The translations under genes were made by a program, and so were the position numbers. A stretch of DNA of 64,000 nucleotides from GCA-002733465 sp965230525 (GTDB taxonomy: Bacteria; Pseudomonadota; Gammaproteobacteria; Enterobacterales; Kangiellaceae), in contig OZ246008.1 in NCBI GenBank assembly GCA_965230525.1, positions 2,108,001 to 2,172,000 on the forward strand, written 5' to 3'. The stretch's first letter is position 1. The number at the start of each line of letters is the position of its first letter. The notes under the pieces are model-generated. The model was not told where the DNA came from, made no database searches, and saw only the letters and a list, made by a program, of their open reading frames with translations. Positions 1 through 9,021 of this stretch are shown here, piece after piece.

Positions 1-287
1 GCTTCTGCTATGACAAGATATTCAAGTTGTCCTGCACGCTGATTTTGCCAGCACTTTAAAGGTTTTATTTGGTCGCTTCTAAATAGGCAGTAATCATCAA
101 GTTGTTCGGCTTTCCAAAACAGTTTAACTTGGATTTCGCAGGTTTTGCGATCAGATAACAATATACATTTTTCAGGAGACACAACAAGGCCATGGCCTTG
201 TTGGGCTGATAGTTGAGTGGAAACGCTCAACAGCAATAACCCGCAAAGAACCGTAAAAATCCATGCTACCGGTTTGTATATTCCCAT
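1..287 (-). CDS. DUF3019 family protein, partial (runs off left edge)
   Basis: Reading the minus strand from an ATG at 287 gives an open frame to the window edge, 95 codons without a stop. It begins with a signal peptide (hydrophobic stretch about residues 8-27, ending in a QLSAQQ cleavage-like region). The mature part starts LVVSPEKC, followed by a spaced Cys, a KLFWKA strand, a DYCLF motif and an LKCW motif. This pattern of paired cysteines and tryptophans matches my recollection of the DUF3019 family of small periplasmic proteins, whose function is unknown. The gene lies 56 bases downstream of the MipA-family gene on the same strand, so the two are probably co-transcribed. DUF3019 genes are often found beside MipA/OmpV genes and two-component systems; any such regulator would lie outside this window. 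Confidence 0.75.
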   Translation of the reverse strand, partial: MGIYKPVAWIFTVLCGLLLLSVSTQLSAQQGHGLVVSPEKCILLSDRKTCEIQVKLFWKAEQLDDYCLFRSDQIKPLKCWQNQRAGQLEYLVIAE

Positions 288-343
288 ATTTCAGTAGCGC
301 CTTTAGACGCTTTATAGTTATAGATAAAAAATTATAATTTTAT

Positions 344-1267
344 TTAAAACCTAAATGTTCGCCCCACAAAAAACGTAACCACATAGTCATTATCAACGAT
401 AGGACTCTGACTAATTTGTGAATCTAGTTTTTGATACTGAAGACTTGCTCTTAAGCTATCGTTTCCTTCAAGCTGGGTTGTATAGCTTATTCGGCCAAAC
501 GGATTTAAACTGGAATCCGCCTGATAGGCTGCTCTATCATCAACAATTTCTTGTTCGGTTACACCGTAATAATAATTTGTAAGGTCTTTATCTTTCCAAG
601 TAAAGCCCAAGGTTGTTTTAATGGTTTCAGTGAGTTGATGCTGATAAGCAAATCGTATTTCACTGCCAGAATGGACCCCGGTGATATCACTGAGTGCGGC
701 GATTTGCAACTGTTGGTCATTCCAAGCGCGCGAATATTCGACACCCGCTAAATACGAGAATTTACGAGTTGATAGTTCATCGGGAGCAATAACGGTCAGT
801 TGATCGTTAGGTCGACCTTCTATGGTTGGTGAATCAACTGCGTTTGCACCGCCGAGATCGACAAAGACATTACCTGGATCCCAGCGATTAAAAAATATGC
901 TGTCATAACTCGGGCTTGCCAATATTGCAAAAGAGGATTGTTCCGACTGGTTCAGCATATAGCCAAACTCAAGGTTTTCTATAAAAAAATCGCCGGAATA
1001 AAAACTAATACTTGGCAATAACACCAATGGAATATTGTCACTCTGATTCAGCGGATTGGAGACCAAGCCGATACCGACCGAGAGGCCAAAGTTAAAGGTG
1101 TTTTCTTCGACACAGTCTTGAGGCTTATTTGAGTTGTTGTTTTTCAGTTGAGATTCAGAGCAATAAGAGTCGGCCCGCACTGGATCAGATAGCAGAAGGG
1201 TTGCAATCACCAACACAAGACACAAGTTTGCACGCAGAGGCAAAGCCAAGAAAAGCTGTTTTCTCAT
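344..1267 (-). CDS. MipA/OmpV family outer membrane protein
   Basis: Predicted outer-membrane barrel of about 307 residues. It has a signal peptide (basic MRKQ start, long hydrophobic core, PVRA cleavage region), a Gly-rich first strand (FNFGLSVGIGLVSNPL), alternating amphipathic strands, and a C-terminal GRTFRF ending in the Phe typical of BAM substrates. The LVLLPSISFYSGDFFIENLEFGY stretch resembles the MipA/OmpV signature, in which an early strand pair is followed by a 'phenylalanine-x-x-glycine' turn. In E. coli, MipA is linked to murein synthesis machinery; in other genera OmpV proteins act as adhesins or osmoregulated proteins, so the role here is open. The frame is open upstream to an ATG at 1327, but that would give a 50-residue leader; I prefer the ATG at 1267. 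Neither start has a clear Shine-Dalgarno. Confidence 0.75.
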   Translation of the reverse strand: MRKQLFLALPLRANLCLVLVIATLLLSDPVRADSYCSESQLKNNNSNKPQDCVEENTFNFGLSVGIGLVSNPLNQSDNIPLVLLPSISFYSGDFFIENLEFGYMLNQSEQSSFAILASPSYDSIFFNRWDPGNVFVDLGGANAVDSPTIEGRPNDQLTVIAPDELSTRKFSYLAGVEYSRAWNDQQLQIAALSDITGVHSGSEIRFAYQHQLTETIKTTLGFTWKDKDLTNYYYGVTEQEIVDDRAAYQADSSLNPFGRISYTTQLEGNDSLRASLQYQKLDSQISQSPIVDNDYVVTFFVGRTFRF

Positions 1268-1480
1268 CGGAAAAATTTTATACGAAAGCATTGAAAACAT
1301 TATGGCTAACAATTGGCTAAGTTTCATTCTGATAATAGTTATTAAATGTCAAAAAGTGTAATGGTACCCATTTTGGAGCTTTGCTCATGGCAACCACTAT
1401 TTTTGACCGCATAAATGCTTTACAAATCTTAACATTACTCAGCAATTCTTGAACAGAATTTCTTCTCTTGGGTTATTAAC

Positions 1481-1561
1481 ATGATTGCAATGCTAATCAT
1501 GCAAAGTCGTCAGGCATTGCTATTACGTCAGGCAATGCGAATACAAAGCATTGTTAATACG
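1481..1561. repeat. Inverted repeat plus tandem 18-bp repeats upstream of the beta-propeller gene
   Basis: ATGATT at 1481-1486 pairs with AATCAT at 1495-1500. Two tandem 18-bp units follow: CGTCAGGCATTGCTATTA at 1508-1525 and CGTCAGGCAATGCGAATA at 1526-1543, differing at three positions. A third, poorer copy containing GCATTG is at 1544-1561. The cluster lies 60-140 bases before the start of the 1624 gene, within the 356-base gap after the divergent MipA gene, so it may be an operator for either gene. Nothing else recognisable lies in the gap. Confidence 0.6.
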
Positions 1562-1623
1562 AGCGATGGACTTACAGCACAATTCACTCATTACAAAGTA
1601 ACTCAGATTGAAGAGGTAACACC

Positions 1624-3594
1624 ATGTCGAGAACCAATTTATTCACATTTCCTATTTTAATGTTACTTATAGGTGGTTGTGGCAGCTCTGGTGAAAAAGT
1701 GAATACTGACTACACCCATCTTAGCAAAGCATCTATGAAAGCTGCGCCTTTAACCAAGACGTCCACCAGTGAATTTGAATCCTACTTAAAAAACGGTTTG
1801 AGATTAAGGCTGGTTCAACAAGACTATCCCAACTACTTGGTCGTTGAACCAACCGCAGAAGGTGACAGTCGCTCAAGTCAATTCTCACTAACCAACACTC
1901 ACGAAATCGATGTTGATGAAGCCGACCTAGTAAAATATGACGGGCAATACTTATATCATGTGGTGAAGGATGAATACAATGACCAAGGCAATGTGGACAA
2001 TGCCATTCGCGTATTACGTACAGATGTTAATAATGCGCAATATCAGACCTTAGCTGAAATCACCAATGATTCTGATGAGGTGAATTACAGTGAGCTGTAT
2101 TTACGCGATCAACAGCAGCAACTAGTTGCCGTCAAAAAAACCGAGTTCGTTTATTGGGGGGCCATTGTTAGCGAGTCTGATTGGGCGTGGCAAAGTGGTA
2201 AAGTAGAAATCGAATTATTTGACATCGCTCAACCAGAAACTCCCAACCAACTATGGAATATTGAGATTGAAGGAAATCTGGAAGGGACTCGACGTGTTGG
2301 CAACATGCTTTATTTGATTACACGATACGTGCCTAATATTCAGGACATAAATTATTCGGCGAGTTCGGACAACGAAAAGATTGCCAATGAGTTACTAATA
2401 CGTAATACACCTATTTCTGATTTATTACCGCATTACCAGGTGAATAACGGTGCGATTAGGCCGCTGGTTAGGGCTAATGATTGTTTTGTTGCCGACGAAG
2501 TCGCCGACAACGAAGGCTATGCCGACGTGATTACTTTGTCGGCAATCGATCTCGATACTCAACAACTGACTTCTTCGACTTGTTTAAATACCAATTTACA
2601 AGGTATTTATGCCTCCACAGAAAGCCTCTATATCGGCGGTTCTGAGTTTAATTCTTGGCTTGGTTTTAGTCAGTTTACTGTGCTGCATAAATTCTCTTTC
2701 GAAGGGGATCAGGTCAGCTATAAAGCATCCAATACCGTTCCAGGTTATTTAGGCTGGAACGAGCCAGCATTTAAAATGAATGAATTTGAGGATCACTTAA
2801 GAGTGATTACCACGCTTTATTCAGATGCACCCGACTCGCCAGAGCACAAACTAACCATTTTAACCGAGGATGGTTCTAATCAATTAAAGGTTGTAAGTGA
2901 ATTACCAAACGAAGATAATTCGGCCCCAATCGGCAAGCCGGGTGAAGAGTTATTTGCAGTGAGGTTTGCCGGAGAGCGTGGCTATGCCGTGACCTTTGAG
3001 CAAGTCGACCCATTGTATGTTTTGGACCTCGCCAATCCCGAGTCGCCACAAATCGCAGGGGAATTAGGAATTCCCGGATTTTCCAGATACTTGCATCCTT
3101 TGTCAGATGACTGGCTGTTAGGTATCGGCTATGAGGCGGAAAATGGACTGGTTCAAGGTGTGAAAGTAGAGCTCTATGATATTCGAGATATGCAAACACC
3201 GACGGTCCAAGACACTTTAGTCTTTGGTGAGCGAGGTTCTTATACCGAAGCCGGGTTTGACTTGCGAAGTGTGAGTTTTGTGCAGGCAACGGAGCAGCGA
3301 CAAAAGTTTGCATTACCGATTGCGATCTACCAAACCGCTGATGGTGACAACTATCCAAGTTGGAGTAAGTCGGGACTGCACCAATTTGAATTGATTTCAC
3401 AAGACAATGGCGAAATGCAGCTAACCCATGTTGGCGAAATGATAGCAGAGCAAAAGGATGAACAAACCAGTTGGCCGAGCAGCTATACCGGTCAGCGGTC
3501 TGTGCTGCATGATGATGCGGTTTTTTACCTGTACGGCAATCATGTTTGCACTGGTTTTTGGGGTGTAACTGATTCGACCAGCTGTCCCTTTTAG
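1624..3594 (+). CDS. Beta-propeller domain lipoprotein (PF09826-like)
   Basis: Exported lipoprotein of 656 residues: hydrophobic leader with lipobox IGGC, lipidated Cys at residue 19. After a short linker comes the signature of the secreted C-terminal beta-propeller family: FSLTNTHEIDVDEADLVKYDG with YLYHV after it (compare 'TNVQVxGVDEADIVKTDG' in the family). Repeated propeller-blade motifs follow, for example 'VEIELFDIAQPETPNQLW', 'PLYVLDLANPESPQIAGEL' and 'KVELYDIRDMQTPTVQDTL'. Function is not known for the family; it is thought to be cell-surface or secreted. An AGAGG Shine-Dalgarno stands 9 bases before the ATG. The gene is monocistronic: a strong hairpin terminator lies at 3663-3694. 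A 247-codon antisense frame over its 3' half is only a shadow. Confidence 0.85.
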   Translation: MSRTNLFTFPILMLLIGGCGSSGEKVNTDYTHLSKASMKAAPLTKTSTSEFESYLKNGLRLRLVQQDYPNYLVVEPTAEGDSRSSQFSLTNTHEIDVDEADLVKYDGQYLYHVVKDEYNDQGNVDNAIRVLRTDVNNAQYQTLAEITNDSDEVNYSELYLRDQQQQLVAVKKTEFVYWGAIVSESDWAWQSGKVEIELFDIAQPETPNQLWNIEIEGNLEGTRRVGNMLYLITRYVPNIQDINYSASSDNEKIANELLIRNTPISDLLPHYQVNNGAIRPLVRANDCFVADEVADNEGYADVITLSAIDLDTQQLTSSTCLNTNLQGIYASTESLYIGGSEFNSWLGFSQFTVLHKFSFEGDQVSYKASNTVPGYLGWNEPAFKMNEFEDHLRVITTLYSDAPDSPEHKLTILTEDGSNQLKVVSELPNEDNSAPIGKPGEELFAVRFAGERGYAVTFEQVDPLYVLDLANPESPQIAGELGIPGFSRYLHPLSDDWLLGIGYEAENGLVQGVKVELYDIRDMQTPTVQDTLVFGERGSYTEAGFDLRSVSFVQATEQRQKFALPIAIYQTADGDNYPSWSKSGLHQFELISQDNGEMQLTHVGEMIAEQKDEQTSWPSSYTGQRSVLHDDAVFYLYGNHVCTGFWGVTDSTSCPF

Positions 3595-3662
3595 CCAGTT
3601 GTTCGTTAATAATGTGCAAATATTCACTTTTTGTTCAGTTTTATTGAGTATTATTCCCTTCG

Positions 3663-3694
3663 CCCCTTCTTGCAGGTTGGAAGGGGTATTTTTT
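3663..3694 (+). terminator. Rho-independent terminator after the beta-propeller gene
   Basis: CCCCTTC at 3663-3669 pairs perfectly with GAAGGGG at 3680-3686 around a 10-base loop, and is followed by TATTTTTT. It also argues against starting the next gene at 3631, because the hairpin would lie inside the coding region. Confidence 0.85.
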
Positions 3695-3714
3695 ACAAAC
3701 AGAGAAAACACAGT

Positions 3715-4083
3715 ATGAAAGCGAGATTATTATTTACTATCGGTATTTTATTTTTTATTGTGGGGTGCTCCGCACCGAGTGCATTAATCAGCCAAACTGA
3801 GTATCAAGCTCAACCGGCTAAGCTAATTGGTTATAGCTTAGACGAACGGTACATTTATATCGAAGTGGTATCACATGGTTGCACCATGATGTCGAGCTTT
3901 GAACTGAGACTGGTTAGTGAGCATGAAAATAGTTTTGAAGTGGTCAGGACTCATCCTGATGAATGTCGAATGAAGCCGATCAAAATGTCGTTGAACTATC
4001 CATTTAGACATTTGGGCCTCGATTTAGAGCGACCGGTACAAGTCAAAAATAGTGTCGACAAACAACTATTAGCATCTCGCTGA
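3715..4083 (+). CDS. Small lipoprotein of unknown function
   Basis: A 122-residue product when started at the ATG at 3715: basic MKAR, hydrophobic core, and lipobox IVGC. The frame is open further upstream to 3631, but that would read through the terminator hairpin of the previous gene and would bury the signal peptide. The mature part has three Cys, with a HGCTMMSSFELRL strand and a DECRMKP motif that may form a disulfide. I do not recognise a family. It lies 30 bases after the terminator T-tract, so it probably has its own weak promoter or depends on read-through. It faces the 4169 gene; a shared hairpin lies between the two stops. Confidence 0.6.
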   Translation: MKARLLFTIGILFFIVGCSAPSALISQTEYQAQPAKLIGYSLDERYIYIEVVSHGCTMMSSFELRLVSEHENSFEVVRTHPDECRMKPIKMSLNYPFRHLGLDLERPVQVKNSVDKQLLASR

Positions 4084-4108
4084 TTGGTTGTTGAAACCGG
4101 CCGATTTA

Positions 4109-4147
4109 GCTCGCTCTGTAGAGCATGCAAACCTTGCTAGAGCGAGC
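4109..4147. terminator. Long hairpin between convergent genes, possible bidirectional terminator
   Basis: GCTCGCTCT (4109-4117) pairs perfectly with AGAGCGAGC (4139-4147), and AGCA/TGCT in the loop can extend the pairing. It sits between convergent stops at 4083 and 4169. There is no clear T-tract on either side, so intrinsic termination is uncertain. Confidence 0.5.
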
Positions 4148-4168
4148 GTCTAAAATTCACTTCTTCAA

Positions 4169-4720
4169 CTAACGACTAGAATTCGCCTGATAATTAGAAT
4201 CAGAGCAGTGGGAAAACGCACGCTCCCAACTGTTTGCCGCGCCAACCGGTCCTTCAAGAATGACTTCATCAATGGTGATCACCTGGGCCTTGGTTGATTG
4301 ATTACTAGTGTTAGCTAAAAATAGCGGTAATCGCGTACTCTCAGGTCGCTTTACCCAAACATAATTGCCTTTCAACTTAATCGCCTTTACTTTCCATCCG
4401 TTTCTTAGAGCACGGCACTTTTGTTTTCGACTGTAAAAACCAGAAACCTGACAGCTTTTTTTACTTGAAATGGACCAGTGAGCTCCCATAAATTGACAGC
4501 CCTTCCTTCTATTTTTCACTCGGTTTTTGGCCGCAAATCTATAACCATGTCGCTTAGCGGTGGCTATAGCGACGACCCCTGGAACTTTATAAGTTTTTTT
4601 CGCTGTCACGATTTTGTTGCTGGTTCCTTTGCTGGTTGCCGCCGAACTAGGTTGCGTGCACAGGCACAAAACGAGAAGGGTTAACAATCCGATAGCATTT
4701 AGTTTTACGCAATTAAGCAT
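4169..4720 (-). CDS. Exported basic, cysteine-containing protein; last gene of the array-linked set
   Basis: 183 residues. Signal peptide: hydrophobic residues 9-21, cleavage near SSAA at 25-28. The mature protein is very basic (runs of K and R from residue 31 to 117). Cys75 and Cys90 are 15 residues apart (CQFMG...KKSC) and Cys102 follows after CQVSGFYSRKQKC. The Cys-x14-Cys spacing recurs twice in the small exported protein at 11453, so the two may share a disulfide-bonded module. The C-terminal third is acidic and ends in a lone Cys at about 172. AGGAG stands just before the ATG. It starts 10 bases after the stop of the 4731 gene, so the two are almost certainly one operon. No family recognised and no function assigned. 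Confidence 0.65.
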   Translation of the reverse strand: MLNCVKLNAIGLLTLLVLCLCTQPSSAATSKGTSNKIVTAKKTYKVPGVVAIATAKRHGYRFAAKNRVKNRRKGCQFMGAHWSISSKKSCQVSGFYSRKQKCRALRNGWKVKAIKLKGNYVWVKRPESTRLPLFLANTSNQSTKAQVITIDEVILEGPVGAANSWERAFSHCSDSNYQANSSR

Positions 4721-4730
4721 GTGATTTCTC

Positions 4731-6068
4731 CTACTTTATGGTTAATTTTCTTAGTGTGCTGGTGGAAACTATTTTTCCATCTTTGTCGAGAGCCACTACT
4801 CGCCATAAAAAAGGATAGCGAAGTTTCTCAATAACAGAATTAGGCGGAATATAGGAAGACTCGCCCGGCTTTATCAGTGCCGAACTTATTAGAGGTTTGT
4901 CGCCGCGAGGGTCATACATCTCAATTCGATACAAAGCAACTGTTCGCGAGTCTGCTAGATCAAACCAGGTAAAGTTAACCTGCTCGGGCGCAAGTCGCTG
5001 GCCTGAGTGAGGAAGTAAGAGTGAGATGGGCGGCAAGGTTTTGCTACGTTTTAATTGCTCCTCACTGCCAACAAAATAGCGGAGTGTCGGCATGGGAAAT
5101 CCGGCTACTCCACCCGACTTAAGGATGCCTGCGGTTGTATCCGAGTTACCTTCTTTATCACTGCTAGCTTCTATCCTTAATAAAATTCGGTAGAGTCCTT
5201 TTTCTAAAGTCGGCAAAAGTTTTGGATCGGGTCCTTTGATAACCGTTTTTCCACTAGGACTAAGGAATTTTTGAAAGCGGCTAATCAACCGATATCTTTT
5301 TTGCAGACCGCGTTCTGCTGCTGGCAAGCTGGCTTCAGACAACAGGTCAAAACGAGATGGTTCTGGGTCACCAGGCATAACGATTTCCCATCGACCTTTC
5401 AGCAAACCTGAACCAGTGTAGGCGAGAGTCGCGTTAAACTCGGGCAATTGATTTGACTGTTTTACCAAGGTTATCGCTTTACGGTAACCTTCGCCGGTAA
5501 AATCCAAATCGACTTTAGTCAAGGCTAACGGCGTACGCGCGCCACCACCAGCCATTCGGCAAGTGACGGTGACATAGGTATTGACACCATTGTTGTTGAA
5601 TTGCCGAATATAATAAAATTCAGAGGACGCGCCCGCTTGCGCTTGTTGATAGGCACGCCGAATAACCGCGGTTGGAATGCTCATAACATCGGTCAAATTA
5701 CGCGGTGCTAATGCATTGCCTTTGCGGGGCGATTTTTTCTTACCATCAATCGGCCCATCCGTATTATTACCACCGTTAATCCGAGATAGATCAAACTGTT
5801 CCGGCAAATGACCAAGCAATGTGCCTGGCACGCAAGGGTTAGAGCCGACCACCACCCCTGTCGCTGAAACATCACCACACCAAAACGCGTCCACAGGCAC
5901 TTCGTTGGGTGCTAAATTGTGAAATGTGATCAGCACTGTCGAAGCTCCGTTGGTGTTAACATTGACACCTGTGGGATTTCGACCCGTTACCGCACTTGCC
6001 TGAAAACTCGTTATGAGCAAAGCGATAATCATCAGTATCACGAGACTTATTTGTTTGAGATAGTTCAT
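4731..6068 (-). CDS. Exported protein with C-terminal Ig/FN3-like domain, unknown function
   Basis: About 445 residues from the ATG at 6068; AAGGA is 8 bases upstream. A TTG two codons earlier is also open. The signal peptide ends near FQASA. The N-terminal half has a Cys pair (FWCGD and NPCVPG), a Gly/Asn-rich loop (INGGNNTDGP) and a charged KKKSPRK stretch. A second module (about 150-330) is predicted beta-rich. The last 100 residues (from PPISLLLPHSGQRL) contain F-x-W and P-F-L-W-R-V strands like those of fibronectin-type or Ig-like folds. The gene lies 14 bases downstream of the large barrel gene and 10 bases upstream of the 4169 gene, so it probably works with the barrel, for example as a periplasmic or surface partner. 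I know no named family. Confidence 0.65.
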   Translation of the reverse strand: MNYLKQISLVILMIIALLITSFQASAVTGRNPTGVNVNTNGASTVLITFHNLAPNEVPVDAFWCGDVSATGVVVGSNPCVPGTLLGHLPEQFDLSRINGGNNTDGPIDGKKKSPRKGNALAPRNLTDVMSIPTAVIRRAYQQAQAGASSEFYYIRQFNNNGVNTYVTVTCRMAGGGARTPLALTKVDLDFTGEGYRKAITLVKQSNQLPEFNATLAYTGSGLLKGRWEIVMPGDPEPSRFDLLSEASLPAAERGLQKRYRLISRFQKFLSPSGKTVIKGPDPKLLPTLEKGLYRILLRIEASSDKEGNSDTTAGILKSGGVAGFPMPTLRYFVGSEEQLKRSKTLPPISLLLPHSGQRLAPEQVNFTWFDLADSRTVALYRIEMYDPRGDKPLISSALIKPGESSYIPPNSVIEKLRYPFLWRVVALDKDGKIVSTSTLRKLTIK

Positions 6069-6082
6069 GGTCAATTTCCTTG

Positions 6083-8275
6083 TTAAAAGCTTAGTGATAG
6101 GCCAAGTTGCGCGGTTGTTGTGCCAAAGCGGCTTCGTTGGTCGAAGACATTATCGATTGATTTGGAGTCGTTATAGTTAATTCTTAAACTAATGCTGCCT
6201 TCTGCGGGTAGCCACCACTCACCTTCGATTAAGTTCTTTATAAAGCTAATGTCTGCAGTAGTTGCTAAGTTTTCAGACTCATCTAAGTTGTCATGTTCTT
6301 TACTTAAGCCATAACTGATGGCAAACGCTAAGCCATCAATGGATTGCCAGTTATAAGAAACAGAAATTGCTTCGCTCCATTGCACTTTGGCATTCTCAAT
6401 ATCGGCTTGTCGATTCTTAGAAAGGGAGAAAACCCAGGCACTGGCATCACTCTGTTGTAGGTTTAGGCTTACTGCATGCTGCAAATTATTGAAATCAGAA
6501 AGCTCTCGCCCAATTTGCCGATTGTCTTGTTTGCTATAGCTCGATTGAAGTGACAGTGAATGTTGCTCAAGTTGCCAGCTGCTGGCTAAATCATGGCTTG
6601 TGGTCAGTTGATCGGGGAGGTGGCTATTATCATTGAAGCCACTGTTGTCAGTTTCGGGTGAATTAAGCGCAAATTGATGGGTTTGTTGGTAGCTATAATC
6701 TATATTGGGTAACCAGTTTGCCGGTTCACTATTTTCCGCGGGTTGCAAAAAAGCCGGCAACGGAATATTCATACTAAAGCTATCAGTTTCAGTTTTAGTG
6801 GTCAGTATGTTGACTAAATTATCTAAGTTATCGCGCGAAGATTGAATGGATAAATTTCCCGATACGCTCCCAAATTGATATTGCGCGCCTGCCATTTGGT
6901 TTTCCACATTGGCTTGAACAAATGCAGTTAGAGTTTGATAGAGTGGATCGGCACTTGAGTGGTTCGCCGATAAGGTAATATTTGTACTTGAGCCCCAAGG
7001 TGCTTGCCAGTCTTGTACTAATACATAGTTCATCGAAAAGTTGTGGGCAATCGAATTCTCAGTTTGTAATTCGACCAAAGGTTCACCCAAATTAAGCGCT
7101 TGGTCATCTGGATTGGTGTAACGACTAAAACCGATGACCAAATCAGCATCAAAACGTCCTTGATTGTCCGAAGCAATTACACGTAAACCTGCACCGCTGT
7201 TTTTTTCCGCACTGGTGATCTCACTGATCCCAAAATCATTTTGGGAGATTTTTTCAGCGTCTAAAAAACTGCCTTCTAAACGAAATGAAATACGTTGGTC
7301 AGTTAAAAAATTGACACCAAAGCCTAGCGAGTTGACATATTCATTGGCGTAATTTGATAACCCGAAAAAGTTATTATAACCAACGATATCTGTGCCACTT
7401 AAAACTGCACCACTGAGACTAAATTGGTTTTCGTTTTGATATTGCCAACTGACGCCACGACGAGACAAATTGTCGATTAGTAGACTGTTATTACCATAAC
7501 TAGTGTGTCCCACGTTAAGTTGATGATTTCCTTTTGCCAATATAATTTGATAATCCGCAACATCAAGTTTTCGTGCTTGGTTTTGTTTGTCAAAAAATTG
7601 AATGGCTTGTTCGCGGTTTGAAACAGCTAATAAGTTCAGATTTGACTCGATGGAAAAATCGTCTGATTGGTGGCGGCTACTTAGCCCAATTGCGGCATCT
7701 ACATCGGTGAAGTGTGGCCGTTCGGACTCCGTTGCTTCTCCTGATACTTTCTCATCGAGTTGTGAATTGATGTTAAGATCTAATCTCGAATTCCACTCGG
7801 CTTGCTTAAACCCTGCACTTGATAATACTTTTAACTCGGCAGTGCCAATTTCTTGCCATTGTTTATTTTGTAATTGGCTGACCGATATTTGGTGCTCTCC
7901 AGCGGGCAGTGGCATACCACCAGCAAAAACTAGTTTTCCGGTTTGGTATTCAATTAGCCCCGAAATATCAGTTTCTCCAAGCAACACTTGGAAACGAGGT
8001 TTTACCTTAATGTCATAGCTCGATGAAGCGTCCGCGGTTTGATTGTTTTGATCAGCCGCGGAGGTGGACTGATTAACGGCGGTTAGCGAAATAACAAATG
8101 CTTGCGAATTGGTTATCCAGTCATCAATTTGGCTGCCGTCGGGCTTAACCAATTGAGAGAGTTCAAATCGGCTATTAGCATGTTCGGAAGCTTGCGCATA
8201 GGCGGCTTGAGTTGCCAACACTTGGCAAACAGCCAATGCACTAGAACAGAGTTTTGTTGATAGATTCTTTTTCAC
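6083..8275 (-). CDS. Large outer-membrane beta-barrel protein, unknown function
   Basis: 730 residues when started at the GTG at 8275, which has AAGGA 7 bases before it and gives a normal signal peptide (KKNLSTKLC..., hydrophobic, ending TQAAYA). The frame is open to another GTG at 8302, which would add nine polar residues. About 130 residues of beta-rich periplasmic domain (with a GEHQISVSQLQ strand) are followed by many alternating polar/hydrophobic strands with aromatic girdles. The protein ends LGLSLSF, with a terminal Phe for BAM recognition. There is no TonB box and no plug domain, so it is neither a TonB receptor nor an autotransporter with a recognisable passenger. It starts 113 bases after the stop of the 8389 gene, and I see no T-tailed terminator between them, so read-through from the upstream operator array is plausible. 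Confidence 0.7.
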   Translation of the reverse strand: MKKNLSTKLCSSALAVCQVLATQAAYAQASEHANSRFELSQLVKPDGSQIDDWITNSQAFVISLTAVNQSTSAADQNNQTADASSSYDIKVKPRFQVLLGETDISGLIEYQTGKLVFAGGMPLPAGEHQISVSQLQNKQWQEIGTAELKVLSSAGFKQAEWNSRLDLNINSQLDEKVSGEATESERPHFTDVDAAIGLSSRHQSDDFSIESNLNLLAVSNREQAIQFFDKQNQARKLDVADYQIILAKGNHQLNVGHTSYGNNSLLIDNLSRRGVSWQYQNENQFSLSGAVLSGTDIVGYNNFFGLSNYANEYVNSLGFGVNFLTDQRISFRLEGSFLDAEKISQNDFGISEITSAEKNSGAGLRVIASDNQGRFDADLVIGFSRYTNPDDQALNLGEPLVELQTENSIAHNFSMNYVLVQDWQAPWGSSTNITLSANHSSADPLYQTLTAFVQANVENQMAGAQYQFGSVSGNLSIQSSRDNLDNLVNILTTKTETDSFSMNIPLPAFLQPAENSEPANWLPNIDYSYQQTHQFALNSPETDNSGFNDNSHLPDQLTTSHDLASSWQLEQHSLSLQSSYSKQDNRQIGRELSDFNNLQHAVSLNLQQSDASAWVFSLSKNRQADIENAKVQWSEAISVSYNWQSIDGLAFAISYGLSKEHDNLDESENLATTADISFIKNLIEGEWWLPAEGSISLRINYNDSKSIDNVFDQRSRFGTTTAQLGLSLSF

Positions 8276-8388
8276 TTGTTCGTCCTTTTTTAATGCCACC
8301 ACGTTTATGTGGTTCAGTTAATCACTAGGCGCATCGGGTCCTTTGTAATCACTCAGCTAATCTGAGCAATAGTGTCCGAGCCTTGTTA

Positions 8389-8790
8389 TTAGTCACAGCT
8401 TTTAACCGTGGTGCCGCCCACCGAAACAAAGGTACAGTCCTTGCCATTTAAGCGACCGCTGGTGACTGTTCCGGTTGGGCTGACATCTTGAAGTTGACTG
8501 CGAGCGTAACTTGGCTTTTGCTGCTCACTGGCTGACTGATTTGCTGCGATAATGGCCTGCACAACACCTTGAACTTGCGGGTTGCCTTCATAACCCCATT
8601 CGCCGGTTTGTAAATTAAGCCAGTAGTAGCCGTTACTGACCTGATTGCCTACCAGTGCGTCCAGTTGAGTAATCATTGCATCGGACAGGTGTTCTCCATT
8701 GATATGGATGTGGCGTTGTTGCTCCGCAAAGAGCGAGCTTGAAAACAGGCATAATGCCAACAAAATTGATTTAATAAATGAGTGGTTCAT
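8389..8790 (-). CDS. Small exported protein, first gene of the array-linked set
   Basis: 133 residues from the ATG at 8790, preceded by AGGAAG. The frame extends to 8883, but that would run through the repeat array, so I reject the longer start. The signal peptide (residues 1-22) ends LFAEQ. The mature part has a GYYWLNLQTGEWGYEG motif, resembling the tyrosine/tryptophan motif seen in other small exported proteins with a 'YW.D..tG.WG..G' pattern. A short helix follows, and the C-terminal tail carries a Cys pair 13 apart (KDCTFV...VKSC). No named family. Four TTCAAG hexamers with 10-11 bp spacing end 64 bases upstream, a typical distance for an activator site. Confidence 0.65.
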   Translation of the reverse strand: MNHSFIKSILLALCLFSSSLFAEQQRHIHINGEHLSDAMITQLDALVGNQVSNGYYWLNLQTGEWGYEGNPQVQGVVQAIIAANQSASEQQKPSYARSQLQDVSPTGTVTSGRLNGKDCTFVSVGGTTVKSCD

Positions 8791-8853
8791 CAGGTTGCTT
8801 CCTATCAATGTATTTAACGTGAGAGCAAGGATATGTCGCGATAAACCGAAATG

Positions 8854-8890
8854 CTTGAATTCAACTTGAATCAACTTGAACAAACTTGAA
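8854..8890 (-). promoter_or_regulatory. Phased TTCAAG array, predicted operator for the 8790-to-4169 gene set
   Basis: Read on the minus strand there are four TTCAAG hexamers, at (plus-strand coordinates) 8885-8890, 8875-8880, 8865-8870 and 8854-8859, spaced 10, 10 and 11 bases. Spacing by one helical turn places all copies on one face of the DNA, which is how OmpR-type winged-helix proteins bind tandem direct repeats. Matching arrays stand before the regulator gene and before the 11453 gene. Confidence 0.65.
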
Positions 8891-9021
8891 TCGCAATTAA
8901 TTCAATAGCTTATGTGAAAGCGGTGGAAGCGGTGCGGGTGTATTAAGCTGACTATAAGCGAGCAGAAGTATCGAAAATTTTGTTGCCCATGGGCAGTTAG
9001 TTGCGAGCTATTGGGGGTAAA

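Noticed and set aside
2876..3619. Long antisense frame (247 codons) opposite the beta-propeller gene
   Set aside because: It has no recognisable motif, mirrors the coding strand of a clear gene and begins beyond that gene's stop; a shadow frame.
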